A DNA stretch of 64,000 bases. It comes from Chitinophaga sp. CF118. Its GTDB lineage: Bacteria; Bacteroidota; Bacteroidia; Chitinophagales; Chitinophagaceae. Below are positions 51,121 through 59,549 of the stretch, in pieces. A program made the position numbers and the translations under genes. The DNA is taken from NCBI RefSeq assembly GCF_900112615.1, contig NZ_FOMK01000014.1:62001-126000 (forward strand), in the 5' to 3' direction. The notes under the pieces were generated by a model, which saw nothing but the letters and a program-made list of their open reading frames with translations, did no database searches and had not been told where the DNA came from. Numbering within the stretch: position 1 is the stretch's first letter; each line of letters opens with the position of its first letter.

Positions 51121-52299
51121 ATGCCAGGAAGAGCAGTATTCATTTTTTTATTGTTGTGGATAATAATTACCAGTTTCAGTTCCTGTAAAAATGGAACAGT
51201 AAATCCTTATTCCAACTGCGCATCTACCAGTGATTCCGTTATCCCACTTATTATAAACATGGGGGATACATTGAACCTTTATCTCGATAGCTTGATGGTG
51301 CTTGGTATAACAACACCTATTGATTATCATGAAAAAGAAAATCGATTATATACATTTGATAATTACAATAACCGGTTACTGGAGTATCTGCTTAAGCCTA
51401 CACGAAATATCATATATCCGGAAAATGTTCACAAGATTAAGATTAACAAAAAAACCTCTTATTTCAGGTATACTTCTCCGGATAGTCTGATTCTATACAC
51501 TTATGCTGGAGCAGAACTCTTGTATTATTCTATAACCAGTGATTCTATCTACAAAAGGTTGACTTTTATAAATAAGGGTATCAACCGGAGTCATGCGGCT
51601 CCTCCATATGCTAGTGCGACATCGCCTGTTTTTTTCATCGGCAATACTGTTATTGGTTTTGGATTTCTGATAGGAGAGAGCGATAATGAAAATCCTGCTG
51701 GCCGTACTATCAGTTCCATTATCCATCTTCCCGCAGGTAATATCCGCAACCGGATACCTTATTCAAAGGTCTACTGGCAGAACAACTGGGGTGGGTCCCA
51801 TCTGAGAACACCTTATACGGCATATAATAAACGAACAAATAAAATATTGCTTAGTCTGCCGGCTGATCATAATCTTCAGATAATTGACAGTAACTGGCAG
51901 GTAAAAGAAATTCCTGCAGGTACCCGGAAAAAGATCTGTATCAATTCAATGAACCTGGCAAAGAACAATAAAAAAGTGGTAGATGCTGAGTATGCTCTAC
52001 AATACTTTACCAGTACCCCTTCTTATCGCAATATAATTTATGATCAATACCATAACCGGTATTACAGAATACTTGAATTGCCACCGGCAGAAGATAAAAT
52101 GGTGAACCGGAAATTGGTGGAAAAAGAAGCCAGCCTGATAGCTTTTGATAAAGACTTTAAATATCTTGGAGAGGCTTCTCTTCCCCAGGCACTAGCATTA
52201 GATAATTTCTTTATTACGGCAGATGGAATATATTTTTTGAATGTGCACAATAAAGACCAAAATATTGCCCAGTATGTACAATGTAAAATTGAACTATAG
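51121..52299 (+). CDS. DUF4221-like beta-propeller lipoprotein
   Basis: A 392-residue lipoprotein with lipobox TSFSSC; ATG 51121 is preferred over TTG 51115. The mature protein is beta-rich with repeated strand patterns (LYTFDNYNNRLLEY, FRYTSPDSLILYT, NKILLSLPADHNLQII, YDQYHNRYYRIL, LIAFDKDFKYLGEASLP, IYFLNVHNKDQNIAQYV). This is the layout of DUF4221/6-bladed propeller lipoproteins that occur near small secreted peptides in Bacteroidota. The downstream lipoprotein gene starts inside its last 26 bases, so expression is coupled. Role unknown; possibly a surface binding partner of the miniprotein. Confidence 0.72.
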   Translation: MPGRAVFIFLLLWIIITSFSSCKNGTVNPYSNCASTSDSVIPLIINMGDTLNLYLDSLMVLGITTPIDYHEKENRLYTFDNYNNRLLEYLLKPTRNIIYPENVHKIKINKKTSYFRYTSPDSLILYTYAGAELLYYSITSDSIYKRLTFINKGINRSHAAPPYASATSPVFFIGNTVIGFGFLIGESDNENPAGRTISSIIHLPAGNIRNRIPYSKVYWQNNWGGSHLRTPYTAYNKRTNKILLSLPADHNLQIIDSNWQVKEIPAGTRKKICINSMNLAKNNKKVVDAEYALQYFTSTPSYRNIIYDQYHNRYYRILELPPAEDKMVNRKLVEKEASLIAFDKDFKYLGEASLPQALALDNFFITADGIYFLNVHNKDQNIAQYVQCKIEL

Positions 52300-52726
52300 C
52301 CTGATATTTTTATGCGCTCTGATCCTGGGTGCTTGTTCAGAAAATAATGAATCTCTTCGTAAAAGTATTTATGCGTTAGATGCTAATATGCTTTCTACAG
52401 GAAATTATGTAATCATTCCTAATCAGGGGTGTGAAGGTTGTATCAGTCATGCAGAAGCTTTTGTGAAAAAAAATATAGCAAACTCAGATAGTATCAGGTA
52501 TATCTTTACAAGAATACAATCCATTAAATTACTGAAGATAAAATTGGGTAATGAGATTATGTCCAGCAGAAAAATGTTGCTCGATACCGCAAATACTATT
52601 GAGTATCCTGATAAAAAGAATGATATATACCCTATGATTGTAACTGTCCATAACCATAGAATTACTAATATTACCTATCAGAGTCCGGACAGTAACGGAC
52701 TCACAGAATTACTAAGTGGTAAATAG
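52274..52726 (+). CDS. Lipoprotein with thioredoxin-like CxxC motif
   Basis: A 150-residue lipoprotein (lipobox LGAC; start ATG 52274, overlapping the upstream gene by 26 bases). After the anchor, the segment YVIIPNQGCEGCISHAEAFV places a CEGC motif (Cys53, Cys56) at the end of a strand and the start of a helix, as in thioredoxin folds. Later strands include YPMIVTVHNHRI. No cis-Pro is obvious, so it is a divergent or minimal member. It could form or shuffle the disulfides of the four-Cys miniprotein encoded upstream; that is inference from context. Confidence 0.7.
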   Translation: MYNVKLNYSLIFLCALILGACSENNESLRKSIYALDANMLSTGNYVIIPNQGCEGCISHAEAFVKKNIANSDSIRYIFTRIQSIKLLKIKLGNEIMSSRKMLLDTANTIEYPDKKNDIYPMIVTVHNHRITNITYQSPDSNGLTELLSGK

Positions 52727-52769
52727 CTATATAACGATACTGATAAAATAAATAAGTATAACAGGTTTA

Positions 52770-52806
52770 TTAACTTTCCTTAACATTAATGCAAGGCTTG
52801 TTAACC
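52770..52806 (+). promoter_or_regulatory. Shared response-regulator operator, copy 1
   Basis: A 37-base element: TTAAC, 5 bases, TTAAC with exact 10-base periodicity, then ATTAA-T-GCAAGGC-T-TGTTAACC. The outer TTAACA and TGTTAA are inverted. The same element (32 of 37 identical) occurs in reverse orientation at 56574-56610. It lies 60 bases before the beta-barrel gene. The tandem 10-base spacing is typical of OmpR-class regulators, and such a regulator is encoded at 58166. Confidence 0.75.
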
Positions 52807-52863
52807 TGGTTTTGCAATTGGCGGAACTACTTTCGTAAGCAGTTTATGAAATAAAAGACCTCC

Positions 52864-55674
52864 ATGCAAAAATACTACTTACTACTGATAGCTTGCTGTT
52901 TAGCTCTCTCCGTCCGCGCACAAAAGAATGGTTCCATCAAAGGTACTGTGTTTGATACTATCGCCAGAGAACCCGTTGCTTCGGCCACTATCACTCTGTT
53001 GAAACAAAAAGATTCTTCGCTGGTCAGTTTTACGATGACGGACAATAAGGGGAATTTTGAGCTTACCGGTATTACCAGAGGGGAATATCGCGTGCTTGTA
53101 ACTCATGTAAACTATTATAATGCCAACCGGCCTGTTGTTATCAGCGATACCTCACTTCACATCAACCTTAATGCCATCGTACTTCATGACCGGAGTAAGA
53201 TGCTCCGTGAAGTAGAGGTAACTGCCGAAGCTCCACCTGTTACACTTATAGGAGATACTATTCAATATAATGCCGGTTCATTTAAAACACAGCCGAATGC
53301 TAGCGTGGAGCAACTGCTAAAAAAAATGCCTGGCATTCAGGTGGATAAAGATGGTACGGTAAAAGCCCAGGGACAAAAAGTAAATCGTGTACTGGTAGAT
53401 GGCAAAGAGTTTTTTGGTACTGATCCTAAAACCGCTACAAAAAACCTACCTGCCGATGCGGTAGATAAAGTGCAGGTATACGACCGACTGAGCGATGCTG
53501 CCCAACTGACCGGCTTTGACGATGGCAACAACGAAAAAACCATCAACCTCAAACTAAAACAGGATAAAAAGAAAGGTCTGTTTGGTAAAGCCAGTGCTGG
53601 CGGTGGTACCAACCACAGGTATGAAGGACGTTTTAATGTTAATTCCTTTAAAGGAGCCCGGCAGTTTTCTGCCATTGGTATGGCTAATAATACCAATGCG
53701 GAAGGATTCTCTTTTATCGACCTGATGAATTTTACCGGAGAACTAAATCATCAACGCCAAAGTGGTAACGGAAATATCAATCTTACCTTAAATACGGATG
53801 ATCCTGTTTCTGTACTAATGGGTAATACTAACAGTAATGGCATCAAAACTATCTGGGGTGGTGGAGTAAACTACAATAACATTATCGGGAATAAAACTGA
53901 TTTCACCAGCAATTATTTTTATAACCGTTATAACCCTTACCAGGAAAGTATGGTGACACGTCAGTATTTTCTGCCAGATTCTTCTTATTTCTACAACCAG
54001 CATTCCATCAGCGACAATCTTAATAACAGCCATCGTCTCAACCTAAGTGCGGATATTCGAATCGATTCCTTTCATTCCATTAAAATATCGCCCTCCATCG
54101 GTTATCAGGAAACCTGCAACAACAGTTACAACAGTTATGAAACGCTTTCGGAAGATAAACAACTGGCTAATCAGGGTTTCAGTAATAACTATTCTTTGGG
54201 TCATGGTACTAATTTTCGCAATGATATATTGTTCAGGAAGAAATTCCCCCGCAAAGGCAGAACGTTTTCACTCAGTCTGCAAACTACCTTCAATAACAGC
54301 GAAAGTAATGGCAGCCTGCTATCTGTCAATCAGTTTTTCAATCATGGTACATCCTATGATTCCATCAACCAGCGTAATTCCATATCGGGAATGCTGAACA
54401 ACTATAACATACGCGCTGTATATACTGAACCTGTGTTTAAGCGCTCGTTGCTTGAATTCAGTTTGGGCAGGAGTAATACCGGCAGTACGTCTGATAAAAA
54501 GACATATGATTACAATCAGCAAAACGGTAAGTACGATCAGCTTAACGCTGATCTGACCAATAATTTTGAAAATACTTATGGGTATACCAATGCCGGATTA
54601 CGCCTGCGTACACAGCAAAAAAGAATCAGCCTGGCTGTAGGCGTCAACTGGCAACAGGCTGAATTAAAAGGAAAGATTATTGCAGGTACCAGAGATTCGG
54701 TTATTCATAAAACATTTTATAACCTGCTACCATCACTCAGGTTGAAGTACGATTTTACCCGTTACCGCAATCTCAATATCAATTATGCGGCTATTACCAA
54801 GCAGCCGAATATGTCGCAACTACAGCCTGTGCCCGATATTACTGATCCGCTCAATATCCGCGAAGGAAATCCTGATTTGAAACAGGAGTTTACGCATGCT
54901 GTACAGCTGAATTTTATATCCGTTAATCCTTTCAAAAATAAAAACCTGTTTGCCTTCTTCAATCTGCAGGAAACGCAGCATAAAATCGTGAACTACGATA
55001 TAGTGGATACATTGGGAATTAAACATACCCGGCCGGTAAATGTAAATGGTGTATACAATATGACCGGAAATATTAGCCTGGGGTTGCCGTTGCGTATGCT
55101 GAAAGGTTCGGTCAACTTTAGCAGCAATATAGGATATAGCAAAACAAAACAGTTTATCAATGCCGCATCAAATACTATCAGTACCATGAGCCTGGGGCCT
55201 GCGATACGTTTAGATCTGTACCCTTCAGATAAAGTTGACCTGTCGCTCAGTAGCGGCTTTAATTATTATAAGACCAGGTATTCTTTGCAGGCAGCCCTTA
55301 ACACCAGTTATTTTTCACAGCTTTATGAAGGTGAAATCAATTGGCAGCTGCCAGCTCAGTTTTATTTTACAACTAGTTTTACTTATACTATTAACAGTCA
55401 GCGTGCAAATGGCTTTAATACCCGTGTACCATTATGGAATGCGGCTTTTAGTCGACAGTTTCTGCATTTTAACAGAGGAGAATTGAAGTTGAGTGTATTT
55501 GATTTGCTGAATGAAAATGTAGGCATCAGTCGTAGCAGTAATCAGAATTATATTGAAGACAGCCGGATAAAGAACCTGCAACGCTTTTTCTTACTTAGCT
55601 TTACTTATAGCCTAAGCAAGTATGGCCTTTCTGCAGATAACCCGGGAGGCGGATTCAAAGTAATACGCCGCTGA
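52864..55674 (+). CDS. Outer membrane beta-barrel protein with CarboxypepD_reg domain
   Basis: A 936-residue protein with signal peptide ending SVRAQ. Residues about 22-105 are a carboxypeptidase-regulatory-like beta-sandwich (GSIKGTVFDTIAREPVASATITL). A plug-like region follows (about 115-230; VEQLLKKMPGIQVDKDGTVKAQGQ, VNRVLVDGKEFFGTDP), then a 22-strand-type barrel rich in aromatic strands. There is no TonB box recognisable with certainty. The gene is preceded by the shared operator and followed by a convergent GLPGLI gene. In Bacteroidota, GLPGLI proteins and this barrel type commonly neighbour each other, which supports a joint envelope function. The cargo is unknown. Confidence 0.88.
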   Translation: MQKYYLLLIACCLALSVRAQKNGSIKGTVFDTIAREPVASATITLLKQKDSSLVSFTMTDNKGNFELTGITRGEYRVLVTHVNYYNANRPVVISDTSLHINLNAIVLHDRSKMLREVEVTAEAPPVTLIGDTIQYNAGSFKTQPNASVEQLLKKMPGIQVDKDGTVKAQGQKVNRVLVDGKEFFGTDPKTATKNLPADAVDKVQVYDRLSDAAQLTGFDDGNNEKTINLKLKQDKKKGLFGKASAGGGTNHRYEGRFNVNSFKGARQFSAIGMANNTNAEGFSFIDLMNFTGELNHQRQSGNGNINLTLNTDDPVSVLMGNTNSNGIKTIWGGGVNYNNIIGNKTDFTSNYFYNRYNPYQESMVTRQYFLPDSSYFYNQHSISDNLNNSHRLNLSADIRIDSFHSIKISPSIGYQETCNNSYNSYETLSEDKQLANQGFSNNYSLGHGTNFRNDILFRKKFPRKGRTFSLSLQTTFNNSESNGSLLSVNQFFNHGTSYDSINQRNSISGMLNNYNIRAVYTEPVFKRSLLEFSLGRSNTGSTSDKKTYDYNQQNGKYDQLNADLTNNFENTYGYTNAGLRLRTQQKRISLAVGVNWQQAELKGKIIAGTRDSVIHKTFYNLLPSLRLKYDFTRYRNLNINYAAITKQPNMSQLQPVPDITDPLNIREGNPDLKQEFTHAVQLNFISVNPFKNKNLFAFFNLQETQHKIVNYDIVDTLGIKHTRPVNVNGVYNMTGNISLGLPLRMLKGSVNFSSNIGYSKTKQFINAASNTISTMSLGPAIRLDLYPSDKVDLSLSSGFNYYKTRYSLQAALNTSYFSQLYEGEINWQLPAQFYFTTSFTYTINSQRANGFNTRVPLWNAAFSRQFLHFNRGELKLSVFDLLNENVGISRSSNQNYIEDSRIKNLQRFFLLSFTYSLSKYGLSADNPGGGFKVIRR

Positions 55675-55682
55675 TTAAAACA

Positions 55683-55720
55683 AAAAAAGCCTGTATCAGA
55701 AGTGAGATACAGGCTTTTTT
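55683..55720. terminator. Bidirectional terminator between convergent genes
   Basis: aaaaaagcctgtatc and gatacaggctttttt form a 15-base perfect inverted repeat with an 8-base loop. It lies between the barrel gene and the GLPGLI gene and has T-runs on both strands. Confidence 0.92.
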
Positions 55721-55723
55721 AAT

Positions 55724-56524
55724 TTATCCATTTATACGGATCATTTTTTCCCTTCCACGATTGTTTTGTTGCATTTCTTTCACCACTTTATCACGCTCTT
55801 TTGTAAATTCTTCAACAGTTACTTTTTTTCCTTTGGAGGGTTGTTTAATAACAGATAGATCTGTCGGGGCGGATATGTCAATGGCATTGTAAACAGTGCG
55901 GCCATCGTCTATGTCAATACCCAGGATAAGGCCTGGTAATTGTCCCTGGTATTCTGGTCCGGCTGGTACCGGAATGGAAAGCGTAAACCAAACTTTAATA
56001 TTGGATGTATCTGCTACTTCCTCACTTTTCATCTGCCCATTTTCCATGGTGGTGATAGTGCGTTTACCAATGTGTTGGGCTATCGCCTGCTGACAGGGAT
56101 AATTTAGAATGGAGATGGTTTCGCCGGTTAACTTCCAGTTCAACTTATGGATGCTGTCGGCAATAATATAATTTTTCGCAGCAAACTCGCGTTGTTCCAC
56201 CACCTGGTTTGTGGTGAAATCAATATAAGTCACATCATTGGCGTCTGCTACCTCCATGTGGATCTGCATACCACCTTCGTCCGGAGTGAATTCTTCAGGC
56301 GTTTCGTCTTTTGCAGTGCGGCGTAGCGACTGGTTATTACCAAACAATACTTCCAGTTTATCTTTGTGAGAGCGGGGTAGCAGGCGATCCTCTTCATCAC
56401 TTACACCCTGCATGTGCATCTGCATTTGTACTGTACGCTCATACAAGGCCCTGCCTTGTTTTTGCTGGCCATTGGCTGTAAATAACGCCAGACCCATGGA
56501 TAACGTAAAAATTATTTTCTTCAT
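55724..56524 (-). CDS. GLPGLI-family protein
   Basis: A 266-residue secreted protein; start ATG 56524 begins the signal peptide MKKIIFTLSMGLALFTANGQ. The family hallmark is at YQGQLPGLILGID (about residue 200). Other landmarks are LNWKLTGETISILNYPCQQA and VWFTLSIPVPAGPEYQG. GLPGLI proteins are Bacteroidota-specific, exported, and almost always linked to TonB-like barrel proteins; their biochemical role is unknown. It converges on the barrel gene and diverges from the histidine kinase gene. The divergent region carries the shared operator. Confidence 0.92.
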   Translation of the reverse strand: MKKIIFTLSMGLALFTANGQQKQGRALYERTVQMQMHMQGVSDEEDRLLPRSHKDKLEVLFGNNQSLRRTAKDETPEEFTPDEGGMQIHMEVADANDVTYIDFTTNQVVEQREFAAKNYIIADSIHKLNWKLTGETISILNYPCQQAIAQHIGKRTITTMENGQMKSEEVADTSNIKVWFTLSIPVPAGPEYQGQLPGLILGIDIDDGRTVYNAIDISAPTDLSVIKQPSKGKKVTVEEFTKERDKVVKEMQQNNRGREKMIRING

Positions 56525-56573
56525 TCTGTGTATTTTTAAGAAAATAAAGCTATTCAGTTCCTGGCGGAACATA

Positions 56574-56610
56574 GGTTAACATGCCTTGCTTTAATGTTAA
56601 TTAAGGTTAA
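56574..56610 (-). promoter_or_regulatory. Shared response-regulator operator, copy 2
   Basis: On the minus strand this 37-base element matches the one at 52770-52806 at 32 of 37 positions, including both TTAAC units with 10-base spacing and the ATTAA-A-GCAAGGC-A-TGTTAACC section. It lies in the GLPGLI/kinase divergent region, 50 bases from the GLPGLI start and 64 bases from the kinase start, and can therefore serve both directions. Confidence 0.75.
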
Positions 56611-56639
56611 TACTCTTGCTGTCGGGAAAAAGGAAGCGA

Positions 56640-56647
56640 TACATTTG
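56640..56647 (+). promoter_or_regulatory. -7 promoter box of the kinase operon
   Basis: TACATTTG matches TAnnTTTG, with a TTG at 56616-56618 at a spacing of 21 bases. It lies 27 bases before the GTG start of the kinase and 30 bases after the operator, a good arrangement for activation by the response regulator. Confidence 0.6.
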
Positions 56648-56673
56648 CTATTATAAAACATATAATCCAACAG

Positions 56674-58164
56674 GTGCGATATAAACTTTCCATACCGGTT
56701 ACTGGTTTCCTGATTACGCTGACTATTCTGGTTATCACCGCTTTCCAGGTTTACTGGCTGAGGAAAAATTACCGGGAGGAAGAAAAACTTTTTGCCACCC
56801 GCACCAATGTACTTTTCCGGGAAACGATCTTCCGGTTGCAGGCTGCCAAACTAAAAATGGATTCCGGTATGAGTATTCCTGTACAGGATCGTGAAGGTGT
56901 TATAAGCATATCGAATGTGTTGCAGGAGAAACTGAGGGATTCTTCCACCACAAAACCCCGGATTAAGCAAGCAATGTTCATTACTATGAAAGCCCCTCAT
57001 CTTTCGGATAGTGATTCACTTGAGGTACACTACAGGGCAAGTAATGGAGCTCCCGGGAAAACGGTGTTCGATTTTCTGGCAGGGGTAGACTCCCTCCGTG
57101 ATTCTATTACCGTAAAGGAGATTGTGGATAGATACCATAAAGCGCTGAATAGGGAAAAGATAAATCTGCCTTTCAGTATAAATACTTTTCCTGCTGATAC
57201 AACAGAGAAAAATTACGGCCCATTTCCGGATAATCTGGAAGGGAATATTGTAACTATTGGTTTTACAAAACCTGTCAGTTACCAGGTTTTATTTGAAAAC
57301 AATACCTGGTATCTGCTTAAACGTATCGGCCAGCCCATCCTGATTTCATTTCTACTGTTGAGTGTAACCATATTATCCTTTCTTCTGTTATACAGAAATC
57401 TGAAACAACAACAAAAGCTGGCGCAGATTAAGAACGATTTTATCAGCAACATGACACATGAGCTGAAAACACCTATTGCCACGGTAAGTGTAGCCATTGA
57501 AGCCTTAAAGAGTTTTAATGTATTGGAAGATCCGCAAAGAACAGAAGAGTACCTTGATATATCGGCCCATGAAATGCAAAGATTGGGTTTATTGGTTGAT
57601 AAAGTACTAAAGCTGTCGATGTTTGAGAACAGGGAAATAGCATTGAACAAAGAACAGTTTGATCTCGTAGAACTGGCAAAAAGTGTGATGGTCTCTATGA
57701 AACTACAGTTTGAAAAGCAACAGGCCGTCACGGCATTGGAAACAACCGGTAAAAATTTTATCATTACTGCCGATAAACTGCATCTGACAAGTGTACTCTA
57801 CAATTTGCTGGACAATGCTTTAAAGTATAGTATTAAAGACCCGGAAATCCTGATCCATATCATTGACCATACGCAATACCTGGAAATACGTGTAACAGAC
57901 AACGGGGTGGGTATTGCCAAAGAATACAAAAGTAAGATATTCGAAAAGTTTTTTCGTGTACCCAGTGGCAACCGGCATAATATAAAAGGGTATGGCCTTG
58001 GTTTAAGTTATGTATCGCATATCGTACAACGTCATATGGGCTTTATAGAGGTAGAAAGTGAACTGGATAAAGGCAGTACTTTTTCCGTTAAGCTTCCTTT
58101 TGTAGAAGCGCCAGTCATTTACTACGATCGGGGCCGTATGATTGCCAAGCATAAAATAATATAA
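56674..58164 (+). CDS. Membrane sensor histidine kinase (RprX-like)
   Basis: A 496-residue classical histidine kinase. Helix 1 (about 8-28) and helix 2 (about 218-240) enclose a periplasmic sensor domain of about 190 residues. The HisKA box is FISNMTHELKTPIATVS with His262. N, G1, F and G2 boxes follow (LYNLLDNALKYS, VTDNGVGIA, KIFEKFFRV, GYGLGLSYVSHIV). The start is a GTG. It overlaps nothing but is only 1 base from its response regulator gene. The neighbouring GLPGLI and barrel genes and the shared operator suggest that it senses outer-envelope status. Confidence 0.94.
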   Translation: MRYKLSIPVTGFLITLTILVITAFQVYWLRKNYREEEKLFATRTNVLFRETIFRLQAAKLKMDSGMSIPVQDREGVISISNVLQEKLRDSSTTKPRIKQAMFITMKAPHLSDSDSLEVHYRASNGAPGKTVFDFLAGVDSLRDSITVKEIVDRYHKALNREKINLPFSINTFPADTTEKNYGPFPDNLEGNIVTIGFTKPVSYQVLFENNTWYLLKRIGQPILISFLLLSVTILSFLLLYRNLKQQQKLAQIKNDFISNMTHELKTPIATVSVAIEALKSFNVLEDPQRTEEYLDISAHEMQRLGLLVDKVLKLSMFENREIALNKEQFDLVELAKSVMVSMKLQFEKQQAVTALETTGKNFIITADKLHLTSVLYNLLDNALKYSIKDPEILIHIIDHTQYLEIRVTDNGVGIAKEYKSKIFEKFFRVPSGNRHNIKGYGLGLSYVSHIVQRHMGFIEVESELDKGSTFSVKLPFVEAPVIYYDRGRMIAKHKII

Positions 58165-58165
58165 G

Positions 58166-58849
58166 ATGAGCGTTAAAATTCTATATGCTGAAGATGAATT
58201 ATTCCTGGGCAAAATCGTAAAGGAAAGCCTGCAAGGCCGGGGTTTTGAGGTAACAATGGAGAGCGATGGAGCTAAAGTACTGGAGTTGTTTAAACAGCTA
58301 AACCCGGCGGTTTGTATACTTGATGTAATGCTTCCCAATAAAGACGGGTTTGAAATTGCGGAAGAAATACGCACTCTAAATCCTCAGGTTCCAATTTTAT
58401 TCCTGACGGCCAAAACACAAACGGCCGATCTGGTAAAAGGGTTTACACTGGGTGGTAATGATTATATCCGTAAACCCTTTAGCCTGGAAGAGCTGATTGT
58501 CCGCATAGATAATGTATTACGTAAAACGGACATGCCATCTTCCCCCGCCATAGATCATATAAGGATAGGCAAGTTCCGGTTCTATACCAACCGCCAGGTG
58601 CTGGTCAATGGAAATGAAGAAAAAAAGCTATCATACAGGGAAAGTGAGTTGCTCAAGCTATTATACGAGAACCGTGATGGTATTATTGATAGAAAAAGTA
58701 TCCTTAACCTGCTTTGGGGCAATGATTCGTTTTTTAACAGCCGTAATCTCGATGTGTACATTACCCGGTTACGCGTGTGTCTGAAAGAAGATGAAAGCCT
58801 GGAAATACTAACGATAAAGGGTATTGGCTACAGGTTTGTACTGAGTTGA
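58166..58849 (+). CDS. OmpR/PhoB-family response regulator (RprY-like)
   Basis: A 227-residue regulator. The receiver domain has YAEDE, phospho-acceptor Asp53 in CILDVMLPNKDG, Thr in FLTAKT and Lys in RKPFSLEE. The winged-helix effector domain (about 130-227) has the YRESELLKLLYENRDGIIDRKSIL and RNLDVYITRLRVCLK segments and ends IKGIGYRFVLS. It is paired with the upstream kinase. It is the natural candidate to bind the TTAAC-N5-TTAAC elements at 52770 and 56574. Confidence 0.95.
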   Translation: MSVKILYAEDELFLGKIVKESLQGRGFEVTMESDGAKVLELFKQLNPAVCILDVMLPNKDGFEIAEEIRTLNPQVPILFLTAKTQTADLVKGFTLGGNDYIRKPFSLEELIVRIDNVLRKTDMPSSPAIDHIRIGKFRFYTNRQVLVNGNEEKKLSYRESELLKLLYENRDGIIDRKSILNLLWGNDSFFNSRNLDVYITRLRVCLKEDESLEILTIKGIGYRFVLS

Positions 58850-59125
58850 AAACCCGATTATCGATATTAACGCAACATTTTATACCGAATATTTTAACAT
58901 TTAGTGCCCCTGATTATTCCATTATGAAGATAACTTTGTTCTATAACTAAACGAAGGATATTGTAGTTCCTATTTGGTAGCAAGTATTTTAATATTATTT
59001 ATTAATAATATTGGTTTAAGATACAAATTATTATATTTACGGGTAGAACAATGAAAATATTTATTAGGACAATGAAAATATTGAGGGGAATTAAGCCTCT
59101 GTAATTCTCCTATTTCCCTATACTT
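58850..59125. other. AT-rich gap, nothing clear
   Basis: A 276-base AT-rich stretch after the response regulator gene. No gene, strong hairpin or consensus promoter box was recognised. A short direct repeat atgaaaatatt occurs twice near 59050-59080 (aatgaaaatatttattaggacaatgaaaatattga, in parts). Confidence 0.4.
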
Positions 59126-59332
59126 ATGAGTCGAGTTGCTAACAGAGCTTTATGGGCAATGTGTTCGTTTGCCTTATTATTATCTATGCCATCTGCCTTT
59201 GCACAAAGAGGGTATGTCTATGTGCATTTAAGAGCATTGAATGAGAAGTCTTCTCATGATTTTCCTTTTACACTTAGCGGTGGAATTCCGGGCGTTGATA
59301 ATTTCACTCTGAATTATCAGCAGTACCGGTAG
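59126..59332 (+). pseudogene. Truncated small secreted protein
   Basis: A 68-codon frame with a good signal peptide (ending SAFAQ) and the segment GYVYVHLRALNEKSSHDFPF, then FTLSGGIPGVDNFTLNYQQ before an early stop. Beyond it, another frame reads AVPVAGIADTTLLL, a stop, then VGLAVETQAGTVVGTYSAGAG and a final stop near 59453. This looks like the continuation of a longer coding sequence after a frameshift and a nonsense change. Chitinophaga-like genomes have longer proteins with this YVYVH start, in my recollection. It could also be an intact short protein. Confidence 0.5.
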
Positions 59333-59549
59333 CCGGTATTGCTGATACAACATTATTATTGTAAGTCGGCCTTGCTGTGGAAACACAGGCCGGTACTGTA
59401 GTGGGGACTTACAGTGCCGGTGCCGGACTTGCTATAAATACATGCCCCTGAACCCTATTGTCGCAATCACCCCTGTAAATTGGCATATTTACATCCCTTG
59501 TAATTATTTATATGTGCGTAAGTTTGTGTCATCCAAAAAGAGCCATCTC

